Assembly (NCBI GenBank): GCA_015489265.1
Contig: WFZY01000199.1
Location: 1 to 8,797 of the forward strand
Source: Flavobacteriaceae bacterium
Lineage (GTDB): Bacteria; Bacteroidota; Bacteroidia; Flavobacteriales; Flavobacteriaceae
DNA: 8,797 bases
Direction of reading: 5' to 3'
The notes under the pieces: generated by a model
What the model was told of the DNA's origin: nothing
The model's input: the letters and a program-made list of their open reading frames with translations, nothing else
Database searches by the model: none
Shown here: positions 1 to 6,190 of the stretch, piece after piece
Layout: every line of letters starts with the position of its first letter
Position numbering within the stretch: position 1 is the stretch's first letter
Program-made: the position numbers and the translations under genes

Positions 1-1467
1 ATCGGTATCATCATTAGTCGGGTCGCCGTCTTGCGGATAGTTATTTGGCAATTCGACATCTTCAAAAATAGTCCATAAGCCATCACCGTCATCGTCAGGG
101 TCTAAATAATTAGGCAAAGTATCCATATCGGTATTCATGGCATCTTCGGGATAATGATCCCCATTAAAATCAGCAAATTCGCTTATGGTAGGTACATGGT
201 CATTATCATCATCCGTATCCATAAAATCAAATAAAGTATCCCCATCCGTATTTTGCAAGGTGTAATTGATAACTCCACTATCTACAGCTGTTTCAACGGA
301 ATTAGCTAAACCATTCGTCCCTACATCACCATCAACCATACCATCATGGTTGGCATCAACACCGGTTGTTTGTCCGGATTCTACCAAATCAAACAAGCCA
401 TCATTATCTGTATCTAAATCAAAATGATTAGGGATATTATCAAAATCAGAATCATAAGCCATTTCAACATGGTTATTGGCATTGCCAATCGTGTTATCAT
501 TATCATTATCATCCAGATAAGCCGGCACACCGTCATTGTCGGCATCTACCAATGGGTCTAAACCGTTAAGTTCTTCTAAATCCGGAATACCGTCATTGTC
601 ATCATCAATATCAACATTATCTTTAATACCGTCATTGTCATGGTCATCCGGGTCTGTAATCGGGTCTAAATAGTCCGGTGTGCCATCACCATCGGTATCT
701 AAGGCATCATCGGGAATACCGTTATTGTTATCATCCGGATGTTCGTCAACTGTAGCGGTCCCATCGTTATCATCATCGGGGTCAAGATAGTTGGGAATGC
801 CATCTAAATCGGTATCATCATTCATCGGATTCCCATCTTGCGGAAAATTATTAGGTAAAGCAATATCTTCCCAAATGGTATCGATACCGTCTCCATCATC
901 GTCCGGATCTAAATAATCGGCAGACCCACCTGCATCGGTATCTTGTGCATCATCAGGATAACCATTATTATTGGCATCTGGATTCTCATTGGTAGTCAGG
1001 ACATTGTCATTATCATCATCTTTATCGATAAAATCAGGATTGGTATCGGAAATAGGAAAAGCCCCGTCATTGTTTTGTATCGTGTATGTTAAAACACCAC
1101 TATCAGGAAAAGTTTCTAAAATATCAACCAAACCGTTAGCGCCTACAGGGTTATCAAGCATACCATCAAAATTAGTATCAGCACCGGCAATCCGACCGGA
1201 TTCTGCAGCATCCCACAATCCGTCATTGTCGGAATCTAAATCTAAAAAATTAGGAACTCCATCATCGTCATAATCAAATCCGGATTCAATTTGTCCATTG
1301 ACATCACCGACATTAAAATCATTGTCATCATCATCTAAATATACCGGTACGCCATCGTGATCGGCATCTGACAAAGGGTCAATACCACCGGACTCGAAAG
1401 TGTCAGGAATACCGTCATTATCGTCGTCAATATCTATATCGTCAGTAATGCCGTCACCATCTGAATC
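1..1467 (-). repeat. Two coding super-repeat units of about 270 residues in the TSP3 protein
   Basis: Unit A covers residues 35-308 (1467-646). Unit B starts at residue 309 (645) and is cut by the window edge. Landmarks align in order: DIDDDNDGIPD at residues 46-56 and 320-330, LD-DNDGL at 111-118 and 385-392, SGV-YT-QN at 157-166 and 431-440, and PQDG-P-NDDTD at 243-254 and 512-523. The offset is 274 residues at first and 269 after a 5-residue gap near residues 170-180. By eye count, 56 of the first 91 aligned residues are identical. Most differences are conservative (I/V, N/D), which points to an old internal duplication of a block of many TSP3 motifs rather than simple expansion of a single motif. 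Confidence 0.85.
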
Positions 1468-1569
1468 AGCCGTAAAAACAGTAGCAGAAACATGTCTAAA
1501 TTGCTGCGAATAAACCGGATGCAAGATCAATACATATAACAATGTAAAAAAAATAAGGCGCTTATTCAT
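1..1569 (-). CDS. Secreted thrombospondin type-3 (Ca-binding) repeat protein, N-terminal 523 residues (partial)
   Basis: The reading frame opens at an ATG at 1569-1567 and runs without a stop off the left edge, so the C-terminus is missing. Residues 1-21 look like a signal peptide: basic MNKR, a hydrophobic core, and likely cleavage after VYS. From about residue 35 onward the protein is an almost unbroken series of Asp-rich motifs such as DSDGDGITDD, DIDDDNDGIPD and DLDSDNDGLWD, the calcium-binding thrombospondin type-3 pattern. Aspartate makes up roughly a quarter of the chain. The motifs are organised into two long homologous units (residues 35-308 and 309-523+). In Bacteroidota such proteins are usually large, exported, and end in a type IX secretion or gliding-motility C-terminal domain; that end is not visible, so the secretion route is inferred. 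The function is probably extracellular, structural or adhesive. A TAnnTTTG promoter motif lies 30 bases upstream of the start, suggesting transcription independent of the upstream DUF58 gene. Confidence 0.9.
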   Translation of the reverse strand, partial: MNKRLIFFTLLYVLILHPVYSQQFRHVSATVFTADSDGDGITDDIDIDDDNDGIPDTFESGGIDPLSDADHDGVPVYLDDDDNDFNVGDVNGQIESGFDYDDDGVPNFLDLDSDNDGLWDAAESGRIAGADTNFDGMLDNPVGANGLVDILETFPDSGVLTYTIQNNDGAFPISDTNPDFIDKDDDNDNVLTTNENPDANNNGYPDDAQDTDAGGSADYLDPDDDGDGIDTIWEDIALPNNFPQDGNPMNDDTDLDGIPNYLDPDDDNDGTATVDEHPDDNNNGIPDDALDTDGDGTPDYLDPITDPDDHDNDGIKDNVDIDDDNDGIPDLEELNGLDPLVDADNDGVPAYLDDNDNDNTIGNANNHVEMAYDSDFDNIPNHFDLDTDNDGLFDLVESGQTTGVDANHDGMVDGDVGTNGLANSVETAVDSGVINYTLQNTDGDTLFDFMDTDDDNDHVPTISEFADFNGDHYPEDAMNTDMDTLPNYLDPDDDGDGLWTIFEDVELPNNYPQDGDPTNDDTD

Positions 1570-1598
1570 GTTGTTGTATAGTTTGTTGAATAACTTAA

Positions 1599-1606
1599 CA
1601 AAGGTA
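1599..1606 (-). promoter_or_regulatory. Bacteroidota-type -7 element for the TSP3 protein gene
   Basis: Read on the minus strand the sequence is TACCTTTG, an exact match to the Bacteroidota -7 consensus TAnnTTTG. It lies 30 bases upstream of the ATG, which predicts a short 5' leader of about 23 bases without a Shine-Dalgarno sequence. No TTG occurs at the expected -33 distance; that stretch is an A/T run. The call rests on the -7 match and its position only. Confidence 0.45.
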
Positions 1607-1737
1607 TAAAAAAAAAATTTATAAATCTGTTATTTAACATTTTAAGAAGTTATCAAAATATACAAAATAAATAAAAATTATTGATGATATTTGAAATTAT
1701 TGATTTTCAAAAGGTTATGATATTCCTTGAAAAAAAT

Positions 1738-3075
1738 CTAAATCAAACCCCGTGCTTTGAGTTGTAAATATTTATTGATAACAGATGATGTCAAATGCTC
1801 AGGAACCGTCAAAACGGAATGAATATTATGCAAAGCCAACTCTTTGAGCATCATACGTTTTTGCCAATCGAAATCTTGAACAATGATTTTATGATATAAT
1901 TGGCGAGAATCTTGTACATCTTGATGCACCACTTGTTGTAATTCGGTATTTTTAAAAATAATAACCACTACCAAATGTTTTCGAGCTATTTTTTTTAAAT
2001 ATGGTAATTGCCTACGCATGGAATTGATATGCTCGAAATTGGTATAAATCATCAACAAACTCCGGGTCGGAATTTTTTGTCTTACAAACCGGTAAAGACG
2101 TTCATAATCAGTTTCATAAAATCCGGTTTTCAGGTTATATAAGTGTTCAAATATTTGCTGTAAATGATGGCGTCCGTTATCGGGTTTGATAAAATTTTGA
2201 ATTTGCCTTTCAAAAGCCAATAAGCCGGCTTTATCTTTCTTTTTCATGGCAACATTGGAAAAGGATAAAGTGGCATTGATGGCATAATCCAGCAACGTCA
2301 TTTGGTTAAAAGGCAATGCCATTTGCCGTCCCATATCAATCAACGAATAAATATTTTGTGAGTTCTCATCTTGGTATTGATTAACCATCAATTTTTGATG
2401 TTTAGCCGTTGATTTCCAATTAATTGTACGAAAATCATCACCTTGATTATAAACTTTGATTTGTTCAAATTCCATGGTATGTCCCAAACGGCGTACTTTT
2501 TTAATGCCGAAATTGGTTTTATTTGAAAATGCTAACAATTCATATTTTCGCATTTGTATAAAACTCGGATAAACTTTAACTTGCTTATGAGCTGAAAATT
2601 GCCGTCTGACACCGGCTAATTTTAAAGGGGAATAAACAAAAACATTTAGTTTTCCAAACTCGTAAACACCGCGTTTGACCGGCTTCAAACTGTATTTTTG
2701 CAAGCGTTCTTCATTCGGGCGTAGCTGTAATTTCAAGTTAAAATCCCGCTTTTGAAATTGAAAAGGCAATTCATCGATTAAATTTAGTGAAACCGGTAAA
2801 GTATAAGTACTTTTTAAATCGATTTTGATAATGTTTTCATCTCCATTAGACAGTTTTTCGGGCAATTGCCGTTCGGCTTGAATAGCGCCGCCACGCCACA
2901 AATACATAAAATCAAACAAGGTCAATAAAATAAAAAACCAAAAAGCATACTTGCCAATCACAAACAAAAACGGAAACCAATATCCTAAAAATATTACCAA
3001 TATCACTACTGCCCATATTTTATAAAAATTGGGATGGAAAAATATGCTGTTAAAAAAGTTTTTTATTTGGTTCAT
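1738..3075 (-). CDS. DUF58 domain membrane protein, partner of MoxR ATPase
   Basis: This 445-residue protein begins at the ATG at 3075. Two hydrophobic segments (about residues 21-39 and 43-60) anchor it with the rest on one side of the membrane. Residues 65-200 form the beta-rich region common before DUF58, including GVYEFGKLNVFVYSPLKL. The DUF58 signature follows: E204, Y209, GDD at 212-214, R216 and INW at 218-220. After it comes a von Willebrand factor A-like fold starting at IYSLIDMGRQM (242-252). Here the canonical DxSxS metal site reads DMGRQ (D247, G249), so metal-dependent adhesion-site chemistry is probably altered; I recall the same D-x-GR form from related Bacteroidota proteins. 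DUF58 proteins accompany MoxR ATPases and are thought to be acted on by them in envelope or stress functions. It lies downstream of moxR in the same direction but 339 bases away. The exact role is unknown. Confidence 0.88.
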   Translation of the reverse strand: MNQIKNFFNSIFFHPNFYKIWAVVILVIFLGYWFPFLFVIGKYAFWFFILLTLFDFMYLWRGGAIQAERQLPEKLSNGDENIIKIDLKSTYTLPVSLNLIDELPFQFQKRDFNLKLQLRPNEERLQKYSLKPVKRGVYEFGKLNVFVYSPLKLAGVRRQFSAHKQVKVYPSFIQMRKYELLAFSNKTNFGIKKVRRLGHTMEFEQIKVYNQGDDFRTINWKSTAKHQKLMVNQYQDENSQNIYSLIDMGRQMALPFNQMTLLDYAINATLSFSNVAMKKKDKAGLLAFERQIQNFIKPDNGRHHLQQIFEHLYNLKTGFYETDYERLYRFVRQKIPTRSLLMIYTNFEHINSMRRQLPYLKKIARKHLVVVIIFKNTELQQVVHQDVQDSRQLYHKIIVQDFDWQKRMMLKELALHNIHSVLTVPEHLTSSVINKYLQLKARGLI

Positions 3076-3144
3076 ATTTGGTTTAATGCTTATTTACGTG
3101 CCCTACAGACATATGTCGATAATTGAGTTGAACTGCATTTTTAT

Positions 3145-3282
3145 TGTCATTCCGACAGAACTTTGCGACCACAGTAAGCAAAGTGACGAGGAATCCTATT
3201 TAATTATACAAATCAAATTTAATTAGTAAAGATTTCTCGTCGTCCCCCTGACGAAAGTCAGAGGATCTCTGTCGAAATGACA
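3145..3282. repeat. Intergenic element with two inverted arms (palindromic, MITE-like)
   Basis: This element fills the middle of the 339-base spacer between the moxR-like and DUF58 genes. The left arm begins TGTCATTCCGACAGA at 3145. The right arm, read from 3282 on the other strand, begins TGTCATTTCGACAGA, 14 of 15 identical. About 40 bases inward each arm has a second shared block: GACGAGGAATC at 3185-3195, and GACGAGAAATC on the opposite strand at 3241-3231. Each arm also holds its own hairpin: ACTTTGC (3160-3166) with GCAAAGT (3178-3184), and CTGAC (3248-3252) with GTCAG (3257-3261) around a GAAA loop. The centre (3196-3230) is A/T rich. The TGTCATTTCGAC...GAGAAATC word is familiar to me from intergenic repeats in many Bacteroidota genomes. 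No transposase is present. The remaining spacer (3076-3144 and 3283-3414) shows no gene. Confidence 0.8.
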
Positions 3283-3414
3283 AGTGCTTCATATTTTTAT
3301 TTACTGCTTTCAAACAGACTTTTATTTAGGTAGAGTAACCTAAAATTAAAAAAAATCTATTTTGACATCAAATCTTCACTCAATCATTTTCAACAGTCAA
3401 ATATCGGTTTAAGA

Positions 3415-4383
3415 TTATCGCGGTACTTCTACACTTTCCATTATCATTTTAATGACACTGTCTTCATTAAATCCTTCCATTTCTTGTTCCGGATTTAAAA
3501 TCACGCGGTGACGCATCACATTGGGCAAAACGGTTTTGACATCGTCCGGTATCACAAAATCACGTCCTTGAATGGCTGCCAATGCTTTGGCTGTAATTAA
3601 AGTAGCAATAGAAGCCCGTGGCGAACCACCGAGAAACAAATGTGAATGATTTCGGGTTTTTTGGATAATTTCCACAATATAATCCATAATTTTGTCATCG
3701 ACAATAATATCGTTGACCAAAGCACGGTATTTGAGCAAATCGGCTTCGGTTAAAACCGGCTCTATCAAAGTTTCCGGCTTGTCCCCTTTGCGCAAATGAT
3801 GCGATTTTAAGATTTCCGTTTCTTCAGCTTTATCCGGATAACCTACCTTTATTTTAAACAAAAACCGGTCTAATTGGGCTTCGGGCAAAGCATAAGTGCC
3901 TTCTTGCTCTATCGGGTTTTGGGTCGCTAAAACAAAAAAAGGTTCCGCTAAATTATAGGTCGCACCGTCTATGGTAATTTGCCGTTCTTCCATGACTTCA
4001 AACAAAGCAGCTTGGGTTTTAGCCGGCGAACGATTGATCTCATCAATCAAAACAAAGTTACTGAATACCGGTCCTTTATGAAACTCAAATTCTTGGGTTT
4101 TGATATTAAAAATCGATGTGCCTAATATATCGGACGGCATCAAATCTGGGGTAAATTGTATCCGGCTAAAATCTGTTTTTAAAGTTTTGGCTAACAATTT
4201 AGCGGTCAAGGTTTTGGCAATTCCGGGAACGCCTTCTATCAAAACGTGACCGTCTGCCAATAAAGCCGTCAACAACAGTTCGATAAAGTCATGTTGCCCG
4301 ATGATGACTTTTCCTAATTCTTCTTTGATTCGGTCTACTGCCGATTTAAGTTCTTCTAAATCAATTCTGTTTTGGTATTCCAT
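3415..4383 (-). CDS. MoxR-family AAA+ ATPase
   Basis: This complete 322-residue protein has the usual MoxR length of about 320 and starts with an ATG at 4383. All AAA+ elements are visible: Walker A GVPGIAKT (51-58), Walker B VLIDEIN (111-117, catalytic D114 and E115), sensor 1 in ATQNP (N156), an arginine-finger region LPEAQLDRF (R173), and sensor 2 in GGSPRAS (R256). It has no membrane segment and should be a cytosolic hexameric ATPase. MoxR proteins are regarded as chaperone-like remodelers that assist maturation or function of proteins carrying von Willebrand factor A-like domains. The downstream DUF58 gene and the upstream DUF4350 gene are typical cluster mates. The upstream spacer to DUF4350 is 456 bases of repeats with no convincing promoter, so co-transcription from the DUF4350 promoter is possible but unproven. 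The family assignment is secure; the client protein is inferred. Confidence 0.95.
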   Translation of the reverse strand: MEYQNRIDLEELKSAVDRIKEELGKVIIGQHDFIELLLTALLADGHVLIEGVPGIAKTLTAKLLAKTLKTDFSRIQFTPDLMPSDILGTSIFNIKTQEFEFHKGPVFSNFVLIDEINRSPAKTQAALFEVMEERQITIDGATYNLAEPFFVLATQNPIEQEGTYALPEAQLDRFLFKIKVGYPDKAEETEILKSHHLRKGDKPETLIEPVLTEADLLKYRALVNDIIVDDKIMDYIVEIIQKTRNHSHLFLGGSPRASIATLITAKALAAIQGRDFVIPDDVKTVLPNVMRHRVILNPEQEMEGFNEDSVIKMIMESVEVPR

Positions 4384-4405
4384 GTATTTTTGGTTATTTG
4401 ATTAC

Positions 4406-4659
4406 TGGTTATTTGGTTATATGAGTGAAAAGTACCAAGTAGAAAGTGCCAAGTGCGGTTCTGAACTTCATACTTAGTCTTTCTCTTTAATGATTACTTT
4501 ACATTTTCCATTTCTAATTTCTGCTTTGTCTTTGGTTATCTGGTTTCTTGAGTGAAAAGTGCCAAATAGAAAGTGCCAAGTGCGGTTCTGAACTTCATAC
4601 TTAGTCTTTCTCTTTAATGATTACTTTACATTTTCAATTTATGTTTTTTACTTTGTCTT
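4406..4659. repeat. 127-base direct tandem duplication, two copies
   Basis: Copy 1 is 4406-4532 and copy 2 is 4533-4659, directly adjoining. By hand alignment they differ at 12 of 127 positions (about 91% identical), with no gaps. A core of 69 bases is perfectly identical (4440-4508 and 4567-4635), while the differences cluster at the two ends. A partial third start (GGTATTTGG) follows at about 4662. Each copy contains one heptamer array of the GTGCCAA type followed by a unique-looking stretch that includes GCGGTTCTGAACTTC. The long perfect core suggests a fairly recent duplication or gene-conversion-like homogenisation. Confidence 0.9.
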
Positions 4660-4773
4660 TAGGTATTTGGTTAATTGATGTCCGATGACGAATGACCTAT
4701 CTTTTTATTAATTGTTCATTTTCAATTCTCAATTCTTTCGCACTTTACACTAATACATCTCTTATCTCTTATC

Positions 4774-4793
4774 AGACGTACGACCTTGCGTCT
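4774..4793. repeat. Degenerate palindromic word AGACG...CGTCT
   Basis: The plus strand has AGACGT, an 8-base interior, then GCGTCT (4774-4793), an inverted repeat with one mismatch in six pairs. It is followed by CTACG, so the minus strand reads CGTAGAGACGCAAGG. I recall GTAGAGACGCAA...TTGCGTCTCTAC palindromes as a widespread intergenic repeat in Bacteroidota and some other phyla, and this looks like a decayed copy. It is not a terminator: no T-run follows on either strand. Confidence 0.5.
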
Positions 4794-4839
4794 CTACGCA
4801 CTTTCCACTTTGTAGCTTTCCACTTCCAACTTTTTACTT

Positions 4840-6036
4840 TCAACTATTCCGTCTTTTTATTTTTTCGATTTGTTTTTCTAATTTCAATACGATTTCCGGT
4901 TTTATATTCTGTTGATTTTGAACATATTCTATTAAATCAAACAGGTATTCTACATCTGTCAAGTTTGTTTTGGTTTTTTGCGCGATTTTTTGTTTTAACC
5001 CTAACGTATTTTGCCCGACATCAATATGTAGCCGGTGCCGCACATAATTCATAAAATGCTTGATATGCAACTGTGCTATCTGCTTGTGTTCTTTGTTTTC
5101 AATGTACATATCGGCTATGGTTTTGGTAAAACCAAGCGTTTCATTTTTAGGCGGATAAACAACCGGAATAGCGCGTTGCTTACGTTTACCTTCAAACAAA
5201 ATATACAATATCAAACCGGCAAATAACAAACGATACGCCCATAAAAAACCGGGATTCTCAATGATATATTTAAAAATACCATGGGCAGTCGCCCCGTTTT
5301 GTATATTGGTCACCCAATAAACCGGTCGTTTGAGATTGATATAACTCAACAAGCCGGTATAATAAGCCCAGTTGCCCGGTTTTAACAAAAAATAATTGGT
5401 AAAAACATACGGAAACGAATGCAACATAATATGCCCTTTGCCGTAAGTAACATCCATAAAGTTAATATTTGGCACCGTATCATTATCAACAAAATGACCT
5501 AATTTTTTATAATTTTCAGTTGCAACAGAATCTATAACCCGTAAAACCGGTGCGCCAAATTCTTTATCAAAAATTATAGAATCTTTGGGCTTTAAATCGG
5601 GGTGGTCAAGTGTTAAAACTAATTTTCTATTAAAACCACGATTGAAATAATAACCCGATTTTAACTGTAAAGAATCCAATAAGTCATCGTCAAATTTTTG
5701 TGATGCGATTAATAAATTATTGCCTTTTTTGACCCATTCCAACAACGAATTTAATGCTGTTTTTCCCAAAGCGACTTCACTGTTATACAAAACAAAAGTG
5801 CCTTTCGTATCGGGATGTTTATCTAAAAAAACATAAGGTGAAATATTAACTTTTTGCAATTGATCACCATAAAATTGCTTGGCTTCATGATAAGCAATAT
5901 AAGAACCAAAGGGAATTTTATGTGTTACCGCAAATGAAGGATACCAATTGATGCGCTGCTGACTGCTCTCACTGACAACAATCAAAAACAAAAAGAGCAA
6001 CAACAACCCGATAATAACTTTATCTTTCAATCGCAT
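4840..6036 (-). CDS. DUF4350 domain membrane protein
   Basis: This 398-residue protein starts with an ATG at 6036. An N-terminal hydrophobic segment (residues 8-22) is followed by a soluble, presumably periplasmic domain of about 240 residues and a second transmembrane helix (about 266-281). A basic segment, FEGKRKQR, follows and should face the cytoplasm. Landmarks fitting DUF4350 are KIPFGSYIAYHEAKQFY (40-56), FVLYNSEVALGK (81-92), LLEWVKKGNNLLIA (98-111) and GKGHIMLHSFPYVFTNYFL (199-217). The soluble domain resembles the ABC-transporter-associated GIFT-like fold. The cytoplasmic tail contains a conserved ETLGFTKTIADMYIENK stretch and a Lys-rich end. It is the first gene of the minus-strand run and has a good promoter. 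DUF4350 genes often stand beside moxR and DUF58, usually with a DUF4129 gene, which is missing here. The stop codon sits inside a heptamer array, but the length looks normal. Biochemical function is unknown. Confidence 0.85.
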   Translation of the reverse strand: MRLKDKVIIGLLLLFLFLIVVSESSQQRINWYPSFAVTHKIPFGSYIAYHEAKQFYGDQLQKVNISPYVFLDKHPDTKGTFVLYNSEVALGKTALNSLLEWVKKGNNLLIASQKFDDDLLDSLQLKSGYYFNRGFNRKLVLTLDHPDLKPKDSIIFDKEFGAPVLRVIDSVATENYKKLGHFVDNDTVPNINFMDVTYGKGHIMLHSFPYVFTNYFLLKPGNWAYYTGLLSYINLKRPVYWVTNIQNGATAHGIFKYIIENPGFLWAYRLLFAGLILYILFEGKRKQRAIPVVYPPKNETLGFTKTIADMYIENKEHKQIAQLHIKHFMNYVRHRLHIDVGQNTLGLKQKIAQKTKTNLTDVEYLFDLIEYVQNQQNIKPEIVLKLEKQIEKIKRRNS

Positions 6037-6064
6037 TAAGCACGTAAATTTGAAATGAATGTTG

Positions 6065-6094
6065 CAAATATAACAGATTTTGATGAGAATTCAA
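6065..6094 (-). promoter_or_regulatory. Bacteroidota-type promoter of the DUF4350 gene
   Basis: On the minus strand a TTG at 6094-6092 is followed after exactly 19 bases by TATATTTG (6072-6065). This fits the Bacteroidota primary sigma consensus TTG-N17-23-TAnnTTTG well. Transcription would start near 6058-6060, leaving a leader of about 22-24 bases before the ATG at 6036, with no Shine-Dalgarno sequence. It could drive DUF4350 and, by read-through, the moxR and DUF58 genes. Confidence 0.7.
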
Positions 6095-6152
6095 TTTTAC
6101 AAATCTATTTTCATTTTTCGGTAGATTCAACATTCAACTCTATGATATTTTT

Positions 6153-6178
6153 TTGTAATTTTATCAAAATTAAATTTG
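6153..6178 (+). promoter_or_regulatory. Putative promoter of the TonB-C lipoprotein and ligA
   Basis: TAAATTTG at 6171-6178 matches TAnnTTTG exactly. The nearest upstream TTG is at 6153-6155, giving a 15-base spacer, shorter than usual. If used, transcription would begin around 6183-6185, leaving only a few bases before the ATG at 6191, close to leaderless. The motif is good; the spacing and leader length lower confidence. It is divergent from the DUF4350 promoter, with the two -7 elements about 100 bases apart. Confidence 0.4.
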
Positions 6179-6190
6179 GTATTTCATACT

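Larger units (their letters stand above)
4384..4839. other. 456-base non-coding spacer made of degenerate 7-base repeats
   Basis: No credible gene lies here; the frame open on the plus strand is low-complexity T-rich sequence. Much of the spacer can be cut into tandem 7-base words. Examples are GTGAAAA/GTGCCAA/ATAGAAA/GTGCCAA at 4552-4579, with a sister array at 4425-4452. Others are ATGACGA/ATGACCT at 4685-4698, TCAATTC twice at 4722-4735, ATCTCTT twice at 4757-4770, and TTTCCAC/TTCCAAC/TTTTTAC/TTTCAAC at 4817-4844. The last array runs through the stop codon of the DUF4350 gene (TGA, 4842-4840). A 15-base repeat (TGGTTATTTG at 4391 and 4406) is also present. The pattern resembles the short tandemly repeated repetitive sequences described in cyanobacteria, though the words differ. 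I see no promoter or terminator that I would defend. Confidence 0.7.

Noticed and set aside
971..1273. Open frame of 100 codons on the plus strand, opposite the TSP3 gene
   Set aside because: Ser/Pro/Leu-rich product antisense to strongly patterned Asp-rich coding sequence; a shadow of the real gene.
1675..1704. Direct repeat AAATTATTGAT (1675-1685 and 1694-1704) in the DUF58-TSP3 gap
   Set aside because: Only 11 bases of A/T-rich sequence; could be chance and has no evident function.
3214..3221. TAAATTTG on the minus strand upstream of DUF58 as a promoter -7 element
   Set aside because: It lies in the A/T centre of the inverted repeat, about 140 bases from the start codon, and no TTG is found at -33; a chance match is likely.
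3029..3226. Short plus-strand open frame between moxR and DUF58
   Set aside because: It is antisense to the DUF58 start and then runs into the inverted-arm repeat; no start context or homology pattern.
3145..3282. CRISPR array or insertion sequence in the moxR-DUF58 gap
   Set aside because: There are only two arms, inverted rather than direct, with no regular spacers and no transposase reading frame.
3325..3344. Hairpin TTTAGGT/ACCTAAA with a 6-base loop downstream of moxR
   Set aside because: The stem is short and A/T rich. On the minus strand no U-run follows it, so I would not call it a terminator of moxR.
4692..5054. Open frame of 120 codons on the plus strand
   Set aside because: It consists of T-rich repeat spacer plus the antisense of the DUF4350 C-terminus. 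The Phe/Ser/Leu-rich product looks like a membrane protein only because of base composition.
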